DNA from: Enterobacter sp. Ag1
Lineage (GTDB): Bacteria; Pseudomonadota; Gammaproteobacteria; Enterobacterales; Enterobacteriaceae
NCBI GenBank assembly: GCA_000277545.1
Contig: AKXM01000060.1
Span: 1-64,000, forward strand
Direction: 5' to 3'
Length of the DNA: 64,000 nt
Below, piece after piece: positions 1-9,566 of this stretch. Each line of letters begins with the position of its first letter. Within the stretch, counting starts at the first letter, position 1. A program made the position numbers and the translations under genes. A model generated the notes under the pieces. That model was not told the DNA's origin. It saw only the letters and a program-made list of their open reading frames with translations, and ran no database searches.

Positions 1-1914
1 TCGGCTTCGCAGCAGCCGGTGCCCGCCATTCTGGAGTACATTCCCTACCGCAAGCGCGACGGGACGCGTACCCGGGATGAGCCGATGCACGGCTATTTTG
101 CCGGGAATGGCTATGCGGTGCTGCGGGTAGACATGCGCGGCAGCGGGGATTCTGATGGGCTGATGGCCGATGAATATCTTTTGCAGGAGCAAGAGGATGC
201 GCTGGAGGTGATCGACTGGATCAGCCGTCAGGGCTGGTGCAACGGCGCCGTGGGCATGATGGGTAAATCCTGGGGCGGCTTTAACTGCCTGCAGCTGGCG
301 GCTCGCCGCCCTCCGGCACTGAAAGCCATTATCACCGTTTGCTCGACGGACGATCGTTACAACGACGATATCCACTATAAAGGCGGCTGCCTGCTGAATG
401 ACAATTTGTGGTGGGGCGGCATTATGCTGGCCTACCAAAGCCGCCCGCAGGATCCGGAGCTGGTCGGGGAGGGCTGGTATCAGGCCTGGCTGAATCGCCT
501 TGAAAATATGCCTTTCTTCCCGGCGCTGTGGATGGAACATCCGCTGAAAGATGATTACTGGAAGCACGGCTCCGTGGGGGAAGACTGGCAGGCCATTACC
601 TGCCCGGTGATGGCGGTGGGCGGCTGGGCGGATTCCTACAGCAACGCGGTCTTCCGCCTGATGGATAATCTTAACGTCCCGCGCAAGGCGATCCTCGGCC
701 CGTGGGCGCATATTTATCCTCAGGATGGCTCGCCTACGCCGGCCATCGGTTTTCTGCAGGAGGCTGTGAGCTGGTGGGACCGCTGGTTGAAACATGTCGA
801 TAACGACGTGCTGGATGGTCCGCGCGTCCAGGCCTGGCTCAACGACAGCCAGCGACCTGATTCGCAGCGGCCGCAGGCCTTTGGGGAGTGGATTGCCATT
901 GAGAACGATACCGACGCTGAAACCTTCCCTCAGCGCTGGCATCTGCAGCCTGGCCGGCTGGTGACATCGCCTTTAGTCGATGAATACCGGCAGGACATCC
1001 GTAGCGTGCAGAATCACGGGTTGTTCGCCGGAGAGTGGATGGGCGCGGGTGTGCTGGGGGAAAGCCCAAGCGATCAGCGAATGGATGACGGACTGGCTGA
1101 AAGTTTCGACAGCGCCCCGCTGAGCGAAAGCCTGGCGATTTACGGTTTCCCGCAGTTTAACGTCACGCTTTCCAGCGATAAACCTGCGGCCATGCTGTAT
1201 GTCCGCCTGTCAGACATTGCACCTGACGGAGCATCAACCCGCGTCAGCCACGGCTGGGTGAATCTGAGTCATTTGCAGGGGCAGGAGCAGAACGTGGCGC
1301 TGGTGCCGGGCGAAAAGGTCAATGTTACCGTGCAGCTGGACGGCATCGCCTGGCGCTTTGCTGCCGGGCACCGGCTACGGGTTTCTCTCGCGACTACCTT
1401 CTGGCCGATGATCTGGCCGATGGCTGAAAATGCGACGCTTAGTGTTGATCTGGCCAGCGCTCAGCTGCAATTGCCGGTTTGCCGGGAAGTGAAGCCGATT
1501 GCTGGCCCGAATCCGCATCCTGAAACGGCAGCCAATACGCCGCTGACAATCCTCTCTCCAGGGCGGGTCGATCGCGAACTGCGCTATGACGTGGTGAAAG
1601 ACAGCTGGCAGAGCATCACTCAGGGCGTGGGCGGCGTTTTTGGCGAGGGCGTGTATCGGTTTGATGATATCAATACCACCGTCGATCATAGCCTTAGGCG
1701 CCAGTTGACTGTGCAAAACAGCGATCCTCTCTCGGCGCATTACCTGCTGACTCAGAACATGAAAATCGGCCGGGAAGGCTGGTGGACGGACACAGATATT
1801 GTGCTGGAGATGCGCAGTGACCTGACGCATTTTATCGTCAGTGGAAAGATGACGGTTCAACACAATGGGGACGTGGTCTTTACCCGGGACTGGAATGAAC
1901 GCATTTCCCGCTGA
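1..1914 (+). CDS. CocE/NonD family serine hydrolase (5' partial)
   Basis: This is an alpha/beta-hydrolase of the X-Pro dipeptidyl-peptidase/cocaine esterase superfamily, which cleaves acyl or peptidyl bonds. The physiological substrate is unknown. The frame is open from base 1, so the true start lies upstream; roughly 40-50 residues are probably missing. The nucleophile motif GKSWGG has its Ser codon at 268-270. The likely acid is in VGGWADSY and the His in LGPWAHIYP, completing the triad. After about residue 310 comes the jelly-roll C-terminal domain typical of the family, with NVTLSSDKPAAMLYVRL and GHRLRVSLATTFWP. No signal peptide can be judged because the N-terminus is absent. It converges on arcA across a shared terminator. 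In E. coli K-12 the gene downstream of arcA is creD, so this is a lineage-specific neighbour. Confidence 0.85.
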   Translation, partial: SASQQPVPAILEYIPYRKRDGTRTRDEPMHGYFAGNGYAVLRVDMRGSGDSDGLMADEYLLQEQEDALEVIDWISRQGWCNGAVGMMGKSWGGFNCLQLAARRPPALKAIITVCSTDDRYNDDIHYKGGCLLNDNLWWGGIMLAYQSRPQDPELVGEGWYQAWLNRLENMPFFPALWMEHPLKDDYWKHGSVGEDWQAITCPVMAVGGWADSYSNAVFRLMDNLNVPRKAILGPWAHIYPQDGSPTPAIGFLQEAVSWWDRWLKHVDNDVLDGPRVQAWLNDSQRPDSQRPQAFGEWIAIENDTDAETFPQRWHLQPGRLVTSPLVDEYRQDIRSVQNHGLFAGEWMGAGVLGESPSDQRMDDGLAESFDSAPLSESLAIYGFPQFNVTLSSDKPAAMLYVRLSDIAPDGASTRVSHGWVNLSHLQGQEQNVALVPGEKVNVTVQLDGIAWRFAAGHRLRVSLATTFWPMIWPMAENATLSVDLASAQLQLPVCREVKPIAGPNPHPETAANTPLTILSPGRVDRELRYDVVKDSWQSITQGVGGVFGEGVYRFDDINTTVDHSLRRQLTVQNSDPLSAHYLLTQNMKIGREGWWTDTDIVLEMRSDLTHFIVSGKMTVQHNGDVVFTRDWNERISR

Positions 1915-1928
1915 AAGACAGGCATAAA

Positions 1929-1955
1929 AAAGGGCTGACAGAAGTCAGCCCTTTT
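1929..1955. terminator. Bidirectional rho-independent terminator, hydrolase/arcA
   Basis: An 11-bp stem, AAAGGGCTGAC at 1929-1939 with GTCAGCCCTTT at 1944-1954, closes on a 4-nt AGAA loop and has A and T runs on its two sides. It sits between the convergent hydrolase and arcA and can end both transcripts. Confidence 0.85.
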
Positions 1956-1971
1956 CGTTATTTCTCACCGC

Positions 1972-2688
1972 TTATTCCTGCAGATCGCCGCAGAAACGGT
2001 AGCCTTCGCCGTGGATGGTGGCGATAATTTCAGGCGTATCCGGCGTGGATTCGAAATGTTTACGAATGCGGCGAATGGTCACATCGACGGTACGGTCATG
2101 CGGCTTCAGCTCGCGACCGGTCATTTTTTTCAGCAGCTCGGCACGAGACTGAATTTTGCCCGGGTTTTCACAGAAGTGCAGCATCGCACGGAATTCACTG
2201 CGCGGCAGCTTATACTGTTCACCGTTCGGGCTAACCAGAGAGCGGCTGTTGATGTCCAGCTCCCAGCCGTTGAATTTGTAACTTTCAACGGAACGACGTT
2301 CTTCGCTGATGGCCCCTAAATTCATGGTGCGGGACAGCAGGTTACGTGCACGAATAGTCAATTCACGCGGGTTGAAAGGTTTGGTGATGTAGTCATCCGC
2401 ACCGATTTCAAGACCGAGAATCTTGTCTACTTCGTTGTCACGACCCGTCAGGAACATCAGCGCCACGTTAGCCTGCTCGCGCAATTCACGCGCCAGCAGC
2501 AGGCCGTTTTTACCCGGCAGGTTGATGTCCATAATGACGAGGTTAATGTCATTATCGGCAAGGATTTGATGCATCTCTGCGCCATCGGTCGCTTCAAAAA
2601 CATCATAGCCTTCCGCTTCAAAAATGCTTTTAAGCGTGTTGCGTGTTACTAATTCGTCTTCGACGATAAGAATGTGCGGGGTCTGCAT
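1972..2688 (-). CDS. arcA: ArcA, aerobic respiration control response regulator
   Basis: ArcA is the DNA-binding response regulator of the ArcAB two-component system. When phosphorylated by ArcB under low oxygen it represses TCA-cycle and aerobic respiration genes. The protein has 238 residues, the E. coli length. An N-terminal receiver domain (about 1-115) shows the acidic pair E10/D11, phospho-acceptor D54 in [10 protein letters not shown]81 and K103 in ITKPFNP. An OmpR-type winged helix (about 136-232) includes [10 protein letters not shown] and [10 protein letters not shown]. The gene stands alone, is transcribed away from lasT, and has a regulatory region of several hundred bases containing an FNR-type box. 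Confidence 0.98.
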   Translation of the reverse strand: MQTPHILIVEDELVTRNTLKSIFEAEGYDVFEATDGAEMHQILADNDINLVIMDINLPGKNGLLLARELREQANVALMFLTGRDNEVDKILGLEIGADDYITKPFNPRELTIRARNLLSRTMNLGAISEERRSVESYKFNGWELDINSRSLVSPNGEQYKLPRSEFRAMLHFCENPGKIQSRAELLKKMTGRELKPHDRTVDVTIRRIRKHFESTPDTPEIIATIHGEGYRFCGDLQE

Positions 2689-2784
2689 GTTTGCTACCTA
2701 AAATTGCCAACTAAATCGAAACAGGAAGTACAAAAGTCCCTGACCTGCCTGTTACATGCCATAAATTAACATGCCGGGCTTAAC

Positions 2785-2925
2785 ATGACTAAAGTACGTA
2801 ATTGCGTTCTTGATGCACTTTCCATCAACGTCAACAACATCATTAGCTTGGTCGTGGGTGCATTCCCTTTGGACCCGACGGTGTCAAAAACGGCTGTTAT
2901 CCTAACCATTTTAACAGCAACATAA
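2785..2925 (+). CDS. yjjY: YjjY, conserved 46-residue protein
   Basis: This small frame encodes MTKVRNCVLDALSI... and ends ...TILTAT. From memory it is nearly identical to E. coli YjjY, including the 46-residue length. The function is unknown. It lies divergent from arcA, starting 97 bases from the arcA start codon, and therefore sits antisense to the arcA 5' leader if arcA is transcribed from promoters near the FNR box at 2967-2980. I see no strong Shine-Dalgarno sequence. High conservation could reflect a real peptide or selection on the arcA leader on the other strand. Confidence 0.6.
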   Translation: MTKVRNCVLDALSINVNNIISLVVGAFPLDPTVSKTAVILTILTAT

Positions 2926-3327
2926 CAGGCTGACGCGCTTTAGACACCTGATAAAACTACGCTTCGTTGACATATATCAATTTCAATTGTAGCACGTTAA
3001 CAGTTTCAATAAATCATCGTAGCTCAATGCTAGCTTTTGTCACAACTTTTTAATAATCAAGATCGTAAAGCGTCAAATAAAGTACGCTGAATCTGGCCTG
3101 CAGCTGTGTTTCTCTTGTGGGGAAATAAACCATGATAAACAAGTGGATATAACCCGTGTTTCCCCTATTTTCATGGTATATAATCACGTAAAAGCATAAG
3201 CTTAAGTTATAAGTCCATCAGAAGTTATAGCCACAATATATGTTGCAACAAAGTAAATTTGCGATGCGTATTATCCAAATTTGTGCATCACTTCGCACGT
3301 TTTAACGAATTTTAGAAGAGAGTTCCA
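2926..3327. other. Intergenic arcA/yjjY-lasT regulatory region
   Basis: This 402-base AT-rich gap has no credible coding frame. It contains an FNR-type box at 2967-2980 and a TATAAT hexamer at 3179-3184 whose -35 partner is poor. By analogy with E. coli, where arcA has several distant promoters, the left part probably serves arcA on the minus strand and the right part serves lasT. Confidence 0.55.
2967..2980. promoter_or_regulatory. FNR-type binding site upstream of arcA
   Basis: The sequence TTGAC-ATAT-ATCAA matches the FNR consensus TTGAT-N4-ATCAA at 9 of 10 defined bases. It lies about 280 bases upstream of the arcA start. FNR activation of arcA from a distant promoter is established in E. 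coli, so arcA is the likely target. The site itself is read directly; binding is inferred. Confidence 0.7.
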
Positions 3328-4014
3328 ATGCGTTTGCCAATTATCCTGGTTTCACCGGCCAGAGCAGAGAACGTCGGGGCCGCTGCCCGGGCGATGAAGA
3401 CCATGGGGTTTACGGAGATGAGGATCGTAGCCAGTGATGCGCATCTCCAGCCCGCCGCGCGCTGGGTTGCGCACGGCGCGGGCGATATTCTTGATGGAAT
3501 TCGCCACTTTGACACGCTCGCGGATGCTCTGAGTGACGTGGATTTTTCCATCGCCACAACGGCCCGCAGTCGGGCGAAGTTTCATTACTATGCGACGCCG
3601 CAGCAGCTACTGCCTATACTCGAAGAGAAACGCCAGTGGGTAGGATGCGTTGCGCTGGTTTTTGGCCGTGAAGATTCCGGGCTGACCAACGAAGAGCTGG
3701 AGTTGGCGGATGTGCTAACCGGCGTGCCGATGGTCGCGGATTATCCGTCGCTTAACCTGGGGCAGGCCGTGATGGTTTATTGCTACCAGCTTTCCGCTTT
3801 GATGCAGCAACCGCCTGTGGAAAACGTGGCCGGTGACGGGCAGCAGTTGAATGCGCTGCGTCTGCGAATGGAAGCGCTTTTGCATCGTCTTGAGGTTGCG
3901 GGCGACCAAAAAATGGTCGATTGGGTCCAGCAGCGTTTGGGGCTACTGGAGCAGAGAGACACGGCAATGCTTCACCGTTTGCTTCATGACATCGAAAAAA
4001 AATTACCAGAATGA
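3328..4014 (+). CDS. lasT: TrmH/SpoU-family RNA 2'-O-methyltransferase (YjtD/LasT)
   Basis: This is a SPOUT-class RNA methyltransferase related to TrmJ. It has 228 residues, equal to E. coli YjtD. The N-terminus MRLPIILVSPARAENVGAAAR carries the motif-1 region that binds RNA and SAM. The knotted cofactor pocket appears in ALVFGREDSGLTNEE and VPMVADYPSLNLGQAVM. The C-terminal helical stretch (about 165-228) matches the TrmJ-like tail. The start is supported by the GAGAG ribosome-binding sequence a few bases upstream. The exact RNA substrate is not certain for this subfamily. Confidence 0.9.
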   Translation: MRLPIILVSPARAENVGAAARAMKTMGFTEMRIVASDAHLQPAARWVAHGAGDILDGIRHFDTLADALSDVDFSIATTARSRAKFHYYATPQQLLPILEEKRQWVGCVALVFGREDSGLTNEELELADVLTGVPMVADYPSLNLGQAVMVYCYQLSALMQQPPVENVAGDGQQLNALRLRMEALLHRLEVAGDQKMVDWVQQRLGLLEQRDTAMLHRLLHDIEKKLPE

Positions 4015-4146
4015 AATGTTTTTGAATGACTCTTTTTGAGACGTTCATCTAACTTATTGCGCTGTTTACGCGCTTTTACTCCCATTTTTGGTGGGTTTTT
4101 CAGCTCGACCGGGCAAGGCGATTTTTTGTGACAGAACTAAAAAAAA

Positions 4147-4175
4147 TTGACTTGGTAAAGGGATTGCTTTAACCA
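4147..4175 (+). promoter_or_regulatory. thrLABC promoter
   Basis: A -35 hexamer TTGACT (4147-4152) is followed after 17 bases by TAACCA (4170-4175). The layout matches the E. coli thr operon promoter and lies just upstream of the leader peptide. Confidence 0.75.
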
Positions 4176-4210
4176 ATAGAGCTATTACAAATTTAGAGCA
4201 CACAACATCC

Positions 4211-4279
4211 ATGTTTCGCTTCAGCCTGATTACCACAATTATCACAACCACCATTACCACAGGTAACGGTGCGGGCTGA
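4211..4279 (+). CDS. thrL: ThrL, thr operon leader peptide
   Basis: This 22-residue leader is read by ribosomes to sense threonyl- and isoleucyl-tRNA and so control attenuation of thrABC. The peptide contains seven Thr and four Ile in its regulatory run (ITTIITTTITT) and ends TTGNGAG, like the E. coli leader. Its first residues, MFRFSL, differ from E. coli MKRIS. The frame starts 10 bases after CACAACATCC, a context shared with E. coli. It is too short to be found by length-based gene callers. Confidence 0.9.
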   Translation: MFRFSLITTIITTTITTGNGAG

Positions 4280-4302
4280 CGCATACAGGTAAAAATGAAA
4301 AA

Positions 4303-4334
4303 AGCCCGCACCTAAACAGTGCGGGCTTTTTTTT
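4303..4334 (+). terminator. thr attenuator
   Basis: AGCCCGCAC (4303-4311) pairs with GTGCGGGCT (4319-4327) across a 7-base loop, followed by a run of eight T. It lies between thrL and thrA and is the transcription attenuator of the operon. Ribosome stalling at the Thr/Ile codons should favour read-through. Confidence 0.92.
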
Positions 4335-4360
4335 CGGGAAAAAATCAAGGGGTCACAACA

Positions 4361-6823
4361 ATGCGAGTGTTGAAATTCGGTGGTACTTCGGTGGCAAATG
4401 CGGAGCGTTTCCTTCGCGTTGCCGATATCCTGGAAAGTAATGCCAAACAGGGGCAGGTGGCGACCGTGTTGTCTGCTCCGGCAAAAATTACTAACCACCT
4501 TGTGGCGATGATTGAGAAAACCATCGGGGGCCAGGACGCTGTGCCGAATATCAGCGACGCAGAGCGTATTTTTGCTGAACTGCTGAATGGTCTGGCAGAG
4601 GCGCAGCCGGGCTTTCCGCTGGCTGAACTGAAAGGGTTAGTGAATCAGGAGTTTGCTCAGCTTAAACATGTTCTGCACGGGATCAGCCTGCTTGGCCAGT
4701 GCCCGGACAGCATCAATGCGGCGATCATTTGCCGGGGCGAGAAGCTGTCTATCGCTATTATGTCGGGCGTGCTGCAGGCTCGTGGCTACCAGGTGACCGT
4801 GATCGATCCGGTCGAGAAGCTGCTGGCGGTGGGGCATTACCTGGATTCCAGCGTGGATATCGCAGAGTCAACTCGCCGCATTGCCGCCAGCCGCATTCCT
4901 GACGATCACATGATCCTGATGGCCGGGTTTACCGCCGGGAACGACAAAGGCGAGCTGGTTGTTCTGGGCCGCAACGGTTCCGACTATTCTGCCGCCGTGC
5001 TGGCTGCCTGTCTGCGAGCCGACTGTTGTGAAATCTGGACTGACGTCGACGGCGTTTATACCTGCGACCCACGCCAGGTGCCTGATGCCCGACTGCTGAA
5101 GTCGATGTCTTACCAGGAAGCGATGGAGCTTTCCTACTTCGGCGCCAAAGTACTTCACCCTCGCACCATCACCCCGATTGCCCAGTTCCAGATCCCTTGC
5201 CTGATTAAAAATACCGGAAACCCGCAGGCGCCAGGTACGCTCATTGGCGACAAGAGCGATGACGAAGGGCTGCCGGTGAAAGGCATCACTAACCTGAATA
5301 ACATGGCGATGTTTAGCGTTTCAGGCCCGGGCATGAAAGGCATGGTCGGCATGGCTGCACGCGTGTTTGCCGCGATGTCCCGTGCCGGGATCTCCGTGGT
5401 GCTGATCACCCAGTCCTCCTCCGAGTACAGCATCAGCTTCTGCGTTCCGCAGGCCGATTGCGGCCGCGCTCGCAAAGCGATGGAAGACGAATTCTATCTC
5501 GAACTGAAAGAGGAGCTGCTGGAGCCGCTGGCGGTCACCGAACGCCTGGCGGTTATCTCCGTCGTGGGCGACGGCATGAAAACGCTGCGCGGTATCTCCG
5601 CCAAGTTCTTTGCTGCCCTGGCCCGCGCGAATATCAACATTATCGCTATCGCACAGGGTTCTTCCGAGCGCTCTATCTCCGTTGTGGTCAATAACGACGA
5701 TGCCGTGACTGGCGTACGTGTGACTCACCAGATGCTGTTTAACACCGATCAGGTTATTGAGTTGTTCCTCGTGGGCGTTGGCGGCGTGGGCGCGGCTCTG
5801 CTGGAGCAGGTTAAACGCCAGCAGGCGTGGTTGAAGGAGAAGCATATCGACCTGCGCGTTTGCGGCGTGGCGAATTCTAAAGCCCTGCTGACTAACGTGC
5901 ATGGCCTGGATCTCGAAAACTGGCAGCAGGCGCTGGAGCAGGCCAAAGAGCCGTTCAATCTTGGCCGCCTGATCCGCCTGGTGAAAGAGTATCATCTGCT
6001 GAATCCGGTGATTGTGGACTGTACTTCCAGCCAGGCCGTGGCGGATCAGTACGCTGATTTCCTGAGCGAAGGTTTCCACGTGGTGACGCCAAACAAAAAG
6101 GCCAACACCTCGAGCATGAATTATTACCACCAGTTGCGTAATGCCGCAGAGAGTTCTCGCCGGAAGTTCCTCTACGACACCAACGTGGGGGCAGGCTTGC
6201 CGGTTATCGAAAACCTGCAAAACCTGCTGAATGCGGGCGATGAGCTGCAGCGTTTCTCAGGCATTCTTTCCGGATCGCTTTCTTACATCTTCGGGAAGCT
6301 GGATGAGGGCATGAGCTTCTCGCTGGCGACCAGCACTGCGCGTGAAATGGGATATACCGAACCGGATCCGCGTGACGATCTTTCCGGTATGGACGTGGCG
6401 CGTAAGCTGTTGATCCTGGCACGTGAGACCGGGAGCAGTCTGGAACTTTCGGATATCGAGATCGAATCCGTACTTCCGGAAAATTTTGATGCAAGCGGAG
6501 ACGTCGAGTCTTTTATGGCACGCCTTCCTCAGTTGGATGATGAGTTTACGGCTCGTGTGAGGAAGGCGCGTGACGATGGGAAAGTGCTACGTTACGTCGG
6601 CATTATTGAAGAAGACGGCAGCTGCAAAGTGAAAATCGACGCCGTAGACGGCAACGATCCGCTGTATAAGGTGAAGAACGGCGAAAATGCCCTGGCCTTC
6701 TACAGCCACTATTATCAACCGCTGCCGCTGGTACTGCGTGGCTACGGGGCGGGTAACGACGTTACCGCCGCCGGTGTCTTCGCGGATCTGCTTCGCACCC
6801 TGTCATGGAAGTTAGGAGTTTAA
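4361..6823 (+). CDS. thrA: ThrA, bifunctional aspartokinase I / homoserine dehydrogenase I
   Basis: ThrA catalyses the first step (aspartate to aspartyl phosphate) and third step (aspartate semialdehyde to homoserine) of threonine synthesis and is threonine-inhibited. It has 820 residues, as in E. coli. The aspartokinase domain begins [13 protein letters not shown]; two ACT regulatory segments lie around 320-460. The NAD(P)-binding motif [10 protein letters not shown] opens the dehydrogenase near residue 470, and the catalytic region includes TPNKKANT and [11 protein letters not shown] chose the ATG at 4361 because it gives the family length and follows an AAGGGG ribosome site; an in-frame ATG at 4319 falls inside the attenuator hairpin. 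Confidence 0.98.
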   Translation: MRVLKFGGTSVANAERFLRVADILESNAKQGQVATVLSAPAKITNHLVAMIEKTIGGQDAVPNISDAERIFAELLNGLAEAQPGFPLAELKGLVNQEFAQLKHVLHGISLLGQCPDSINAAIICRGEKLSIAIMSGVLQARGYQVTVIDPVEKLLAVGHYLDSSVDIAESTRRIAASRIPDDHMILMAGFTAGNDKGELVVLGRNGSDYSAAVLAACLRADCCEIWTDVDGVYTCDPRQVPDARLLKSMSYQEAMELSYFGAKVLHPRTITPIAQFQIPCLIKNTGNPQAPGTLIGDKSDDEGLPVKGITNLNNMAMFSVSGPGMKGMVGMAARVFAAMSRAGISVVLITQSSSEYSISFCVPQADCGRARKAMEDEFYLELKEELLEPLAVTERLAVISVVGDGMKTLRGISAKFFAALARANINIIAIAQGSSERSISVVVNNDDAVTGVRVTHQMLFNTDQVIELFLVGVGGVGAALLEQVKRQQAWLKEKHIDLRVCGVANSKALLTNVHGLDLENWQQALEQAKEPFNLGRLIRLVKEYHLLNPVIVDCTSSQAVADQYADFLSEGFHVVTPNKKANTSSMNYYHQLRNAAESSRRKFLYDTNVGAGLPVIENLQNLLNAGDELQRFSGILSGSLSYIFGKLDEGMSFSLATSTAREMGYTEPDPRDDLSGMDVARKLLILARETGSSLELSDIEIESVLPENFDASGDVESFMARLPQLDDEFTARVRKARDDGKVLRYVGIIEEDGSCKVKIDAVDGNDPLYKVKNGENALAFYSHYYQPLPLVLRGYGAGNDVTAAGVFADLLRTLSWKLGV

Positions 6824-6824
6824 G

Positions 6825-7754
6825 ATGGTTAAAGTATATGCCCCGGCTTCCAGCGCCAATATGAGCGTCGGTTTTGATGTGCTGGGCGCGGCGGTGTCGC
6901 CGGTTGATGGCTCACATTTGGGTGATTACGTCACGGTTGAAGCGGCAGACAGCTTCAGCCTGACCAACCTTGGGCGGTTCGCCAGCAAGCTGCCGGATGA
7001 ACCGCGCGAGAACATTGTTTATCAGTGCTGGGAGCGTTTCTGCCAGGAAATTGGCAAGACTATTCCCGTGGCGATGACGCTTGAGAAAAACATGCCCATC
7101 GGCTCCGGGCTGGGATCCAGCGCCTGTTCGGTGGTGGCTGGCCTGATGGCGATGAATGAATTTTGCGGTAAGCCTTTGAGCGACACACGCTTGCTGGCGC
7201 TGATGGGCGAGCTGGAAGGGCGTATTTCCGGCAGCATTCATTACGATAACGTCGCGCCTTGTTTCCTCGGCGGCATGCAGCTAATGATCGAAGAAAACGG
7301 CATCATCAGCCAGCAGGTGCCAGGCTTTGATGAGTGGCTTTGGGTGCTGGCGTACCCTGGGATTAAGGTTTCAACCGCCGAAGCGCGTGCGATTTTACCC
7401 GCCCAGTATCGCCGTCAGGACTGCATCAGCCACGGTCGCCATCTGGCCGGTTTTATTCATGCCTGTCATACCCGCCAGCCTGCACTCGCGGCGAAGCTGA
7501 TGAAGGATGTGATTGCTGAACCTTACCGCGCCAAACTGCTGCCGAAGTTTGATGAGTCCCGTAAAGCCGTGGCGGATATCGGCGCCCTGGCGAGCGGGAT
7601 TTCGGGTTCTGGCCCGACCTTATTTGCACTGTGCGATAACACCGATACCGCGCAGCGCGTGGCTGACTGGCTCAGCCAACATTATTTGCAGAACCAGGAA
7701 GGTTTTGTACATATTTGCCGTCTGGATACGGCTGGCGCACGAGTTTTGGGATAA
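6825..7754 (+). CDS. thrB: ThrB, homoserine kinase
   Basis: ThrB phosphorylates homoserine with ATP to O-phosphohomoserine. It is a GHMP-family kinase of 309 residues, within one of E. coli. The phosphate-binding GHMP loop [12 protein letters not shown] lies at 91-102, and a second conserved Gly-rich segment, [14 protein letters not shown], lies near the C-terminus. The ATG is one base after the thrA stop and is preceded by TTAGGAG inside thrA, so the two genes are translationally coupled. Confidence 0.97.
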   Translation: MVKVYAPASSANMSVGFDVLGAAVSPVDGSHLGDYVTVEAADSFSLTNLGRFASKLPDEPRENIVYQCWERFCQEIGKTIPVAMTLEKNMPIGSGLGSSACSVVAGLMAMNEFCGKPLSDTRLLALMGELEGRISGSIHYDNVAPCFLGGMQLMIEENGIISQQVPGFDEWLWVLAYPGIKVSTAEARAILPAQYRRQDCISHGRHLAGFIHACHTRQPALAAKLMKDVIAEPYRAKLLPKFDESRKAVADIGALASGISGSGPTLFALCDNTDTAQRVADWLSQHYLQNQEGFVHICRLDTAGARVLG

Positions 7755-7757
7755 GAC

Positions 7758-9044
7758 ATGAAACTGTACAACCTTAAAGATCACAACGAGCAGGTCTCCT
7801 TTGCACAGGCGGTTACCCAGGGCCTGGGCAAACAGCAGGGCCTGTTTTTCCCGCATGACCTGCCTGAGTTTGAACTGACTGAAATCGACGCCATGCTGGA
7901 GATGGATTTTGTCAGCCGTAGCAGCAAAATTTTGTCCGCATTTATCGGGGATGAGATCCCGCAGGAGATTCTGGAAGAGCGCGTGCGTGCGGCCTTCGCG
8001 TTTCCTGCACCGGTGAATATGGTTGAGCCGGACGTGGGCTGCCTGGAACTGTTCCACGGCCCGACGCTGGCGTTTAAAGACTTTGGCGGGCGCTTTATGG
8101 CGCAGATGCTGACCCACATCAGCGGCGACAAGCCTGTAACCATTCTGACCGCAACATCCGGCGATACCGGTGCGGCGGTGGCCCATGCGTTCTACGGCCT
8201 TAAGAATGTGCGCGTCGTTATTCTTTATCCGCGTGGGAAAATCAGCCCGCTGCAGGAAAAACTGTTCTGTACCCTCGGTGGAAATATCGAAACCGTGGCG
8301 ATTGACGGCGATTTTGATGCCTGCCAGGCGCTGGTGAAACAGGCATTTGATGATGAAGAACTGAAGGTGGCGCTGGGGTTAAACTCGGCAAACTCCATCA
8401 ACATTAGCCGCCTGCTGGCGCAGATCTGCTATTACTTCGAAGCGGTGGCCCAGCTGCCGCAGGAAGCCCGTAATCAGCTTGTGGTCTCCGTGCCGAGCGG
8501 TAACTTTGGCGATCTGACGGCTGGCCTGCTGGCAAAATCCCTCGGCCTGCCGATTAAGCGCTTTATTGCGGCGACTAATGCCAACGACACCGTTCCGCGT
8601 TTCCTGGCTGAAGGCCAGTGGGCACCTAAAGCGACCGTGGCCACGCTGTCCAACGCCATGGATGTTAGCCAGCCGAACAACTGGCCGCGAGTGGAAGAGC
8701 TTTTCCGCCGCAAAATTTGGCGTCTGACCGACCTTGGCTATGCTGCCGTGACAGATGAAACCACCAAAGACACGATGCGCGAGCTGAAGGCGATTGGCTA
8801 CGTTTCTGAACCACACGCGGCGATTGCTTACCGTGCTCTGCGCGACCAGCTGCAGCCAGGTGAGTTTGGGCTGTTCCTGGGGACCGCGCATCCGGCGAAG
8901 TTTAAAGAGAGCGTGGAAGAGATTCTGGGCGAAGCGCTGCCGCTGCCGGAGGAGCTGGCCTCCCGCGCCGATCTGCCGCTGCTGTCCCACAACCTCCCAG
9001 CTGATTTTGCCGAACTGCGTAAGTTCATGATGGTTAAAGCGTAA
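7758..9044 (+). CDS. thrC: ThrC, threonine synthase
   Basis: ThrC is the PLP enzyme that converts O-phosphohomoserine to threonine, the last step of the pathway. It has 428 residues, the E. coli length. The PLP-binding lysine is K107 in PTLAFKDFGG; the phosphate-contacting TSGDTGAA loop follows at about 130. It lies three bases after thrB and ends the operon before a terminator. Confidence 0.98.
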   Translation: MKLYNLKDHNEQVSFAQAVTQGLGKQQGLFFPHDLPEFELTEIDAMLEMDFVSRSSKILSAFIGDEIPQEILEERVRAAFAFPAPVNMVEPDVGCLELFHGPTLAFKDFGGRFMAQMLTHISGDKPVTILTATSGDTGAAVAHAFYGLKNVRVVILYPRGKISPLQEKLFCTLGGNIETVAIDGDFDACQALVKQAFDDEELKVALGLNSANSINISRLLAQICYYFEAVAQLPQEARNQLVVSVPSGNFGDLTAGLLAKSLGLPIKRFIAATNANDTVPRFLAEGQWAPKATVATLSNAMDVSQPNNWPRVEELFRRKIWRLTDLGYAAVTDETTKDTMRELKAIGYVSEPHAAIAYRALRDQLQPGEFGLFLGTAHPAKFKESVEEILGEALPLPEELASRADLPLLSHNLPADFAELRKFMMVKA

Positions 9045-9050
9045 TTCTGA

Positions 9051-9085
9051 AGCCCCATTTTGCTTGTCAGACTGGGGCGTTTTTC
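9051..9085 (+). terminator. Terminator after thrABC
   Basis: GCCCCA (9052-9057) pairs with TGGGGC (9073-9078) over a 15-base loop and is followed by GTTTTT. It starts seven bases after the thrC stop codon. Confidence 0.7.
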
Positions 9086-9256
9086 CCTGTAAATCAGGGA
9101 GAAAATAAGCAGGCATTTAGCAGGAAAAAAGGAGAAATTCCCATAAAATGCGGGTGCTTAGAGATTAGGATTGCGGAGAATAACGCGGGTGTGATTTCCG
9201 ACATAAGCTCATCTTAACGGGCCCACTGGGCCGGCTTAAGAAGTAAGGAGCAAATT

Positions 9257-9517
9257 ATGTTGAAATCCATTTTTCTGGCGTTGTCCCTGCTGGTGGTGAC
9301 GCCGCTGGCGGTACAGGCGGGAGAAATCACGCTGGTGCCTGCCGTGACGCTGCACTTCGGCGATCAGGATAACCACGGGCGCTACTGGGACGGCCATTAC
9401 TGGCGAGACCACGACTGGTGGGTAAGACACTATGAGTGGCGTGAACATCGTTGGCAGCGCCACGCAAGGTTTGATGGCCCGCCACGGGAACATCATGATA
9501 ATCGCTGGGACAGGTAA
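9257..9517 (+). CDS. yaaX: YaaX-like small secreted protein (DUF2502)
   Basis: This 86-residue protein has a signal peptide (MLKSIFLALSLLVVTPLAVQA, probable cleavage after A21) and is predicted periplasmic. The mature part is rich in His, Trp, Arg and Asp (GRYWDGHYWRDHDWW, HYEWREHRWQRH), the pattern of the DUF2502 family that includes E. coli YaaX and YpeC. The His-rich composition might bind metal, but this is a guess. The start follows AAGGAGC. It is in the same position as yaaX in E. coli, after thrC, and carries its own terminator. Confidence 0.8.
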   Translation: MLKSIFLALSLLVVTPLAVQAGEITLVPAVTLHFGDQDNHGRYWDGHYWRDHDWWVRHYEWREHRWQRHARFDGPPREHHDNRWDR

Positions 9518-9539
9518 CCGGCGCGAGTTCAAAGTAAAA

Positions 9540-9566
9540 CGCCAGCTTAACGCTGGCGTTTTTTTA
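9540..9566. terminator. Bidirectional terminator, yaaX/yaaA
   Basis: CGCCAGC (9540-9546) pairs with GCTGGCG (9552-9558) over loop TTAAC. Seven T follow on the plus side and a short A-rich flank precedes it, so it mainly ends yaaX; the overlapping yaaA stop lies just to its right. Confidence 0.8.

Noticed and set aside
3156..3184. TATAAT upstream of lasT as a full promoter
   Set aside because: The -10 is perfect, but the -35 at the right distance (GTGTTT) is poor, so I kept it only as a remark on the region.
5321..6220. 299-codon open frame antisense to thrA
   Set aside because: Composition is that of a reverse-strand shadow, with no supporting signals.
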